Source: Antedon mediterranea
Taxonomy: Eukaryota; Echinodermata; Crinoidea; Comatulida; Antedonidae
Assembly: GCF_964355755.1 (NCBI RefSeq)
Contig: NC_092670.1
Coordinates: 39,729,795-39,793,794, forward strand
Length of the DNA stretch: 64,000 bases
Direction of reading: 5' to 3'
Positions 55,982 to 64,000 of this stretch are shown in pieces. Every line of letters starts with the position of its first letter. Position 1 is the first letter of the stretch. The position numbers and the translations under genes are program-made. A model generated the notes under the pieces. That model saw nothing but the letters and a program-made list of their open reading frames with translations, did not search any database and was not told where the DNA came from.

Positions 55982-57640
55982 AGTAGGCCTAATAACTTAC
56001 ACTCCCTTTCTTTAACGATGATAATTCATTTTTCAACACAGTCTGTTCACTAATCTGTAAGAACAAATGAAATAGAATATCAATACAAGTAACAATAATA
56101 TATATATTTTTTAAAGCAAGAAATTGATCCTTTTTATTTAAATACAAGCAGCAGTATAAATTATATTAATTAAGTAGTTTACATAATTTAGACTTGAAGA
56201 GACAAGTATAATAGTATTGGTAAGTTTAAGATTTTTCGCGCCAGTTGTGGCAGCCTACGATTACTAATACTACACTCTGGGCTTAGCTATCTATTCACGA
56301 GGGACCTCAAGCTCAGTCAAACAACTCTGTGACTGTACTGTCTGTGATGATCATGTAACCTAAAAGTAGACAAACGCTATCCTGCTGGGCCTCTAGTACT
56401 AGTAGTAGCCTAGCTTGCTATACTTTTTTCTGACCTCCTTCGAAATGCGTATTAATCTGTGTTGCTCCATTCTTGTTTCATGTAAGGACAAAAAATACCA
56501 AGTTCCCACTTCAAAAACTCAAACCACCACCGAAACCACCACGTGCGGTTTTGGACTTCTAGCAAAGAATATAATATCACAAGAATGAGTATTCCGCGAT
56601 TTTTGCATGAGAAATTTGTAACAGAGAGCTCCAGAGAGTGATGCCCGCCCTCATAAGGGCGGATGTATACATACTAATATTATACATGTCACATTAAATA
56701 GAATTATGATAATAGTTTTGCAATTGTAAACTATTTTATAATAATACATATTTATTAACAAACTAGTGTACATTCACTTTTACAGACAATTATTTACTAA
56801 CATGCTAAGTTAGTTCACAAAAAAGGCCTAACACAGCAACACCAAAAGTCAACGAATCGTTACTCAGCACGGCCTATTCTTTACCATTGCCCGTGTACTA
56901 CTCTACGCCCGGTAAATTAAGTATTGTTTTTATGATATAAATTAGTATAAGATACATGTTATTAATAGGAAAAAATGTTAAATGTCATTAACATTTATTT
57001 GCTTTACCAGAAACAAGTTAAATATAGGAATATTATTAAACTATCCTACGTGAAAACGCGTAAACACCAACACGCCCGGTCACGCTATCGTAGCGCCCGG
57101 TTGATAAAGCAAACTGTTTATACGGCAGTTTTTACTAAATAAATTGCATAAAACGAACAATTAAATATCTAAATAGTATTTAACATGATGTTGGCATGTA
57201 GTTATAACATTTTTTATCATAAAATACTACCGGTGGTCCAGCCTTTGATTAGTGAAACCGTCACAAAAAGTTGTATACATCCCAGATACATCCACACTAG
57301 GCTACCACATGGACAATATTACTGTTACAGGGAAAATCGCGGAATACTCATTCTTGTGATATATATTCTTTGCTTCTTCGATAGGCAGTTTGCTGCAGCA
57401 CGTCGCTGAGGATATGCCCTACATATATTGCATTTTTCTTGAGGTATTGCTTGTACCATTTGTTCGTGGGTAATTGTTTTCCACTGTAATTTCGCGTCAA
57501 GTGGCGTTACTTTTGTGTTTGTAACTCCCGCAAACCGTCATATAAATCTGATTACAGTATTTCTTCGTATCGTGTGTGTGATGAAAGAGAGGAACGTGAC
57601 AGCAGCAAAGATTGACTGTTGCCGTGTGTTTCGAGGAACG
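55982..57640. other. Gap with an inverted-repeat pair
   Basis: About 60 bp at 56562-56625 (AATGAGTATTCCGCGATTTT) recurs as the reverse complement at about 57325-57395, with a 700-bp spacer. A 74-codon frame at 57185-57409 reads through the right arm and shows no known domain. No gene was recognised. Confidence 0.4.
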
Positions 57641-58060
57641 GGTGATGATGTAGCCCTGGGCCTAGCCTAGGCCTACTAGTACTACCTAGAGGAAGGCTTG
57701 GGTGGGCAGGACTTAACGTCGAAGAAACCTAGTCTAGGTAGGCGGATCGTTTAGGCTAGGCTATCTTTTCAATTCATTCATGGTAGTTTTTAACTGTTGT
57801 AGCCTACCTAGGCCTAGCTAGCTAGAGGCTAGGCCTGGTTAATTAATGTTAAGCCTAGCCTAGGCTTGCTAGGCCTAGATCTATCTATATAGAATAGGGC
57901 CTAGCCTAAGGCCTAGCTACGCCTATACTATAGTGTAGCCCTACTAGCTAGTAGTAGAAATAGAAGAGTGTAGCAGTTAGTAAGCCTAGATAGTAAAGTA
58001 GGCCTAGTAGTAGTAGCAGGTAGCCTACTATACTACTACTAGGCGGGATGAAGCAAGCAA
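57641..58060. repeat. TAGGCC/CCTAGG-rich low-complexity stretch
   Basis: Dense overlapping TAGGCCTAG and CTAGCCTAGG palindromes and TAGTAGTAG runs. The same words are scattered across the window's non-coding DNA but peak here. Confidence 0.7.
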
Positions 58061-59082
58061 GCAAGTAAATGCTAGCTAACAATAAACATTCAATTATTAT
58101 TAATCAATGTTATACATGTACATTTTAATTTATAGATACATTTTTACAATTTAATGTAAAAAACAGTAAAAATACTAATTACTAAAAAGTTTAACAATAT
58201 TAATATTTATTTTAACTTGTTTCTTGAAAGAAAAATGTATAGGGCCTATAAAGTTAAATTTTAATATTAATGTACTAGATACTATATCCTTTTATATCAT
58301 AGATTAAATGTGACCACTGTAGCATCTCTTTTACTGTAAATTAGTGTTATAACTACCTACTACTAGACCTATAAAATAGATTGTGAAGTAATTATTGGTC
58401 GTGTTGTATTTAAAAAAAAAAAAAAAAATAATTATGGTATAATTAATATTCATATCATCATACTCGTCAGAACAAGTGCATAGGTGTGTTATTTGTATAC
58501 ATGTTGCAGACTTCTATATAGAATATTTTATTTTATGATTTTTTTTCTTTTTACGATAGGGTAATAAAAATCTGCTGTACCAAAACACTTTCCTGACCTT
58601 GATTGGACTTGCAGTTGATAATGCCGTAAGGACTTGTGATTTTACCCAAGAAATTTAAATGCATTTTCAGGTAAATGGATTTATAATATCAAAATGTCCT
58701 ACAATAAAACCTGGTGAATAAGAATGTTTAGTTTTATTTATATGATATTAAGAGAAACTGTGGCTGATATAATACTTTTGTTTTTTGGTGCATCAATCTA
58801 GTTCCTGGTTGACATTTAATATTTGTTTGTTCTTTTTAGAGTGTATGGTAGCTGAATTATTTTGTCTTGCATAGCTTGTTGGCTCCTTAAACAAACTTCA
58901 GCATCTGTTGAAAACAAATTTGCAATGATATAAAATAGCAAGGTGCAAGATGTTATATATTTGTCTGTTACTCTACAGTATTATTTAATCGGGTCAATTT
59001 ATGTACAGTATCTTTTATTCACATATTATAAATATTAATATAACACACTATCAAGGAAAAATTATTATTATATATATTTTGG
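58061..59082. other. AT-rich gap before the satellite
   Basis: Includes a poly(A) run near 58411-58428. No gene, RNA or repeat family was recognised. Confidence 0.4.
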
Positions 59083-62000
59083 TTCCATGTGATGAACACT
59101 AATAAAATCTAGCATATTTGAGCAATTGAATGCTGTTTAATTAAACTGTTTAATTAAACAGCATTCAATTGCATAATTGCATTCAATTACGTAATTTCTG
59201 TGATTTTCCATGATTGCATTCAATTGCTTAAATAGACCTGATTTTTTCTTGTTTGAGTTTACTTTAGTTCCATGTGATGAACACTAATAATTTCATTCAA
59301 TAAAAATAAATTTAAAGGTACAGTTACGTAATTTCTGTGATTTTTCTTGAGAGCGTGTTTTTTAATTAAACAGCATTCAATTGCTTAAATAGACCTGATT
59401 TTTTTCTTGTTTGAGTTTAATTTAGTTCCATGTGATGAACACTAATAATTTCATTCACTAAAAATAAATTTAAAGGTACAGTTACGGAGTTTCTGTGATT
59501 TTTCTTGAGAGCGTGTTTTTTAATTAAACAGCATTCGATTGCTTAAATAGACCTGATTTTTTCTTGTTTGAGTTTACTTTAGTTCCATGTGATGAACACT
59601 AATAATTTCATTCAATAAAAATAAATTTAAAGGTACAGTTACGGAGTTTCTGTGATTTTTCTTGAGAGCGTGTTTTTTAATTAAACAGCATTCGATTGCT
59701 TAAATAGACCTGATTTTTTCTTGTTTGAGTTTACTTTAGTTCCATGTGATGAACACTAATAATTTCATTCAATAAAAATAAATTTAAAGGTACAGTTACG
59801 TAATTTCTGTGATTTTTCTTGAGAGCGTGTTTTTTAATTAAACAGCATTCAATTGCTTAAATAGACCTGATTTTTTCTTGTTTGAGCTTAATTTAATTCC
59901 ATTTGATGAACACTAATAATTTCATTCAATAAAAATAAATTTAAAGGTACAGTTACGTAATTTCTGTGATTTTTCTTGAGAGCGTGTTTTTTAATTAAAC
60001 AGCATTCAATTGCTTAAATAGACCTGATTTTTTCTTGTTTGAGTTTACTTTAGTTCCATGTGATGAACACTAATAATTTCATTCAATAAAAATAAATTTA
60101 AAGGTACAGTTACGTAATTTCTGTGATTTTTCTTGAGAGCGTGTTTTTTAATTAAACAGCATTCAATTGCTTAAATAGACCTGATTTTTTCTTGTTTGAG
60201 TTTAATTTAGTTCCATGTGATGAACACTAATAATTTCATTCACTAAAAATAAATTTAAAGGTACAGTTACGGAGTTTCTGTGATTTTTCTTGAGAGCGTG
60301 TTTTTTAATTAAACAGCATTCAATTGCTTAAATAGACCTGATTTTTTCTTGTTTGAGTTTACTTTAGTTCCATGTGATGAACACTAATAATTTCATTCAA
60401 TAAAAATAAATTTAAAGGTACAGTTAGGTAATTTCTGTGATTTTTCTTGAGAGTGTGTTTTTTAATTAAACAGCATTCAATTGCTTAAATAGACCTGATT
60501 TTTTTCTTGTTTGAGTTTAATTTAGTTACATGTGATGAACACTAATAATTTCATTCACTAAAAATAAATTTAAAGGTACAGTTACGGAGTTTCTGTGATT
60601 TTTCTTGAGAGCGTGTTTTTTAATTAAACAGCATTCGATTGCTTAAATAGACCTGATTTTTTCTTGTTTGAGTTTACTTTAGTTCCATGTGATGAACACT
60701 AATAATTTCATTCAATAAAAATAAATTTAAAGGTACAGTTACGGAGTTTCTGTGATTTTTCTTGAGAGCGTGTTTTTTAATTAAACAGCATTCGATTGCT
60801 TAAATAGACCTGATTTTTTCTTGTTTGAGTTTACTTTAGTTCCATGTGATGAACACTAATAATTTCATTCAATAAAAATAAATTTAAAGGTACAGTTACG
60901 TAATTTCTGTGATTTTTCTTGAGAGCGTGTTTTTTAATTAAACAGCATTCGATTGCTTAAATAGACCTGATTTTTTCATGTTTGAGCTTAATTTAGTTCC
61001 ATTTGATGAACACTAATAATTTCATTCAATAAAAATAAATTTAAAGGTACAGTTACGTAATTTCTGTGATTTTTCTTGAGAGCGTGTTTTTTAATTAAAC
61101 AGCATTCAATTGCTTAAATAGACCTGATTTTTTCTTGTTTGAGTTTACTTTAGTTCCATGTGATGAACACTAATAATTTCATTCAATAAAAATAAATTTA
61201 AAGGTACAGTTACGTAATTTCTGTGATTTTTCTTGAGAGCGTGTTTTTTAATTAAACAGCATTCAATTGCTTAAATAGACCTGATTTTTTCTTGTTTGAG
61301 TTTACTTTAGTTCCATGTGATGAACACTAATAATTTCATTCAATAAAAATAAATTTAAAGGTACAGTTACGTAATTTCTGTGATTTTTCTTGAGAGCGTG
61401 TTTTTTAATTAAACAGCATTCAATTGCTTAAATAGACCTGATTTTTTCTTGTTTGAGTTTACTTTAGTTCCATGTGATGAACACTAATAATTTCATTCAA
61501 TAAAAATAAATTTAAAGGTACAGTTACGTAGTTTCTGTGATTTTTCTTGAGAGCGTGTTTTTTAATTAAACAGCATTCAATTGCTTAAATAGACCTGATT
61601 TTCTCTTGTTTGAGTTTACTTTAGTTCCATGTGATGAACACTAATAATTTCATTCAATAAAAATAAATTTAAAGGTACAGTTACGTAATTTCTGTGATTT
61701 TTCTTGAGAGCGTGTTTTTTAATTAAACAGCATTCAATTGCTTAAATAGACCTGGTTTTCTCTTGTTTGAGTTTACTTTAGTTCCATGTGATGAACACTA
61801 TTAATTTCATTCAATCAAAATAAATTTAAAGGTACAGTTACGTAGTTTCTGTGATTTTTCTTGAGAGCGTGTTTTTTAATTAAACAGCATTCGATTGCTT
61901 AAATAGACCTGATTTTTTCTTGTTTGAGTTTACTTTAGTTCCATGTGATGAACACTAATAATTTCATTCAATAAAAATAAATTTAAAGGTACAGTTACGT

Positions 62001-63921
62001 AATTTCTGTGATTTTTCTTGAGAGCGTGTTTTTTAATTAAACAGCATTCAATTGCTTAAATAGACCTGATTTTTTCTTGTTTGAGTTTAATTTAGTTCCA
62101 TGTGATGAACACTAATAATTTCATTCACTAAAAATAAATTTAAAGGTACAGTTACGGAGTTTCTGTGATTTTTCTTGAGAGCGTGTTTTTTAATTAAACA
62201 GCATTCAATTGCTTAAATAGACCTGATTTTTTCTTGTTTGAGTTTACTTTAGTTCCATGTGATGAACACTAATAATTTCATTCAATAAAAATAAATTTAA
62301 AGGTACAGTTAGGTAATTTCTGTGATTTTTCTTGAGAGTGTGTTTTTTAATTAAACAGCATTCAATTGCTTAAATAGACCTGATTTTTTTCTTGTTTGAG
62401 TTTAATTTAGTTACATGTGATGAACACTAATAATTTCATTCACTAAAAATAAATTTAAAGGTACAGTTACGGAGTTTCTGTGATTTTTCTTGAGAGCGTG
62501 TTTTTTAATTAAACAGCATTCGATTGCTTAAATAGACCTGATTTTTTCTTGTTTGAGTTTACTTTAGTTCCATGTGATGAACACTAATAATTTCATTCAA
62601 TAAAAATAAATTTAAAGGTACAGTTACGGAGTTTCTGTGATTTTTCTTGAGAGCGTGTTTTTTAATTAAACAGCATTCGATTGCTTAAATAGACCTGATT
62701 TTTTCTTGTTTGAGTTTACTTGTTCCATGGGATGAACACTAATAATTTCATTCAATAAAAATAAATTTAAAGGTACAGTTACGTAATTTCTGTGATTTTT
62801 CTTGAGAGCGTGTTTTTTAATTAAACAGCATTCAATTGCTTAAATAGACCTGATTTTTTCTTGTTTGAGTTTACTTTAGTTCCATGTGATGAACACTAAT
62901 AATTTCATTCAATAAAAATAAATTTAAAGGTACAGTTACGTAATTTCTGTGATTTTTCTTGAGAGCGTGTTTTTTAATTAAACAGCATTCAATTGCTTAA
63001 ATAGACCTGATTTTCTCTTGTTTGAGTTTACTTTAGTTCCATGTGATGAACACTAATAATTTCATTCAATAAAAATAAATTTAAAGGTACAGTTACGTAG
63101 TTTCTGTGATTTTTCTTGAGAGCGTGTTTTTTAATTAAACAGCATTCAATTGCTTAAATAGACCTGGTTTTCTCTTGTTTGAGTTTACTTTAGTTCTATG
63201 TGATGAACACTATTAATTTCATTCAATAAAAATAAATTTAAAGGTACAGTTACGTAATTTTTGTGATTTTTCTTGAGAGCGTGTTTTTTAATTAAACAGC
63301 ATTCGATTGCTTAAATAGACCTGATTTTTTCTTGTTTGAGTTTACTTTAGTTCCATGTGATGAACACTAATAATTTCATTCAATAAAAATAAATTCATAG
63401 GTACAGTTACGTAATTTCTGTGATTTTTCTTGAGAGCGTGTTTTTTAATTAAACAGCATTCAATTGCTTAAATAGACCTGATTTTTTCTTGTTTGAGTTT
63501 ACTTTAGTTCCATGTGATGAACACTAATAATTTCATTCAATAAAAATTAATTTAAAGGTACAGTTACGTAGTTTCTGTGATTTTTCTTGAGAGCGTGTTT
63601 TTTAATTAAACAGCATTCAATTGCTTATTTTTTCTTGTTTGAGTTTATTTTAGTTCCATGTGATGAACACTAATAATTTCATTCAATCAAAATAAATTTA
63701 AAGGTACAGTTACGTAGTTTCTGTGATTTTTCTTGAGAGCGTGTTTTTTAATTAAACAGCATTCGATTGCTTAAATAGACCTGATGTTTTCTTGTTTGAG
63801 TTTACTTTAGTTCCATGTGATGAACACTAATAATTTCATTCAATAAAAATAAATTTAAAGGTACAGTTACGTAGTTTCTGTGATTTTTCTTGAGAGCGTG
63901 TTTTTTAGTTAAATAACATTC
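59083..63921. repeat. 157-bp tandem satellite, about 31 units
   Basis: Landmarks such as ACAGCATTCAATTGCTTAAA, CCATGTGATGAACACTAATA and AAAGGTACAGTTACG recur every 157 bp (for example 59371, 59529, 59686, 59843). Most units differ at a few diagnostic sites. The first two units and the last are diverged, as expected at array edges. Unique sequence resumes at about 63922. AT-rich, no coding frame. Confidence 0.97.
59122..59172. repeat. Perfect 25-bp inverted repeat at the satellite edge
   Basis: GCAATTGAATGCTGTTTAAT continuing to 59146 is followed after one base by its exact reverse complement to 59172. The right arm is the satellite's own ACAGCATTCAATTGC block, so one unit end is inverted here. 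Confidence 0.9.
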
Positions 63922-64000
63922 AATTCAAATCTCCATTTTGTAACCACCATGAGTTCGGGTCCATTTAAACAAGCTGGGCAAGCTGTAAATTGTATTAATC
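63922..64000. other. Sequence beyond the satellite
   Basis: 79 bases of non-satellite DNA show that the array ends inside the window. Too short to interpret. Confidence 0.5.

Noticed and set aside
57185-57409. 74-codon frame
   Set aside because: Half of it is an arm of an inverted repeat; no domain or splice evidence.
59083-63921. Repetitive gene or RNA array
   Set aside because: No open frame, no conserved RNA fold or promoter was seen in the 157-bp unit; it behaves as a satellite.

Overview
The window is AT-rich, intron-rich animal nuclear DNA. It carries orthologues of conserved metazoan genes (PSMF1, FBXO9, SMO), GT-AG introns, many short inverted-repeat transposons, tRNA-derived SINEs, a Mag-like Ty3/gypsy element and frequent TAGGCCTA palindromes. 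A marine invertebrate deuterostome, most likely an echinoderm, fits best; this is inferred from gene content and texture, not from a species-specific marker.

Layout: (1) 1263-4048, minus strand, PSMF1 (proteasome inhibitor PI31), six exons, complete. (2) 4049-10346, no convincing gene: a foldback element with TTGCGCAA palindromes (about 4503-6213) and a MITE (7138-8569) interrupted by a 1.1-kb foldback element with a 10-bp target duplication. (3) 10347-25676, three minus-strand tandem copies of a two-exon patched-domain (PTCHD3-like) gene: A intact, B a pseudogene with many lesions, C intact. (4) 27869-33528, plus strand, FBXO9, twelve exons, complete. (5) 34258-37500, minus strand, a somatomedin-B domain receptor with a Methuselah/secretin-type 7TM domain. 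(6) 38216-46919, minus strand, a young LTR retrotransposon with identical 129-bp LTRs, 5-bp target duplication and an intact gag-pol frame. A 4.3-kb long-TIR DNA transposon is nested in it, which holds a SINE and a foldback element, which holds another foldback element. (7) 49309-54161, plus strand, Smoothened (SMO), eleven exons, complete. (8) 54162-59080, non-coding with a TTAA-flanked MITE and a TAGGCC-rich stretch. (9) 59083-63921, a tandem satellite of about 31 copies of a 157-bp unit.

How it fits together: between PTCHD copies A and B lies a copy of the FBXO9 5' region abutting a copy of PSMF1 exon 1, in the order and orientation expected if a PSMF1-PTCHD-FBXO9 segment was tandemly duplicated. 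Patched-like genes and SMO lie within 25 kb of each other, but no functional link is visible. The most novel material is the nested-transposon block, especially the long-TIR element carrying remnants of an unclassified protein family with an HGKxxCDGxGGTVKR motif.
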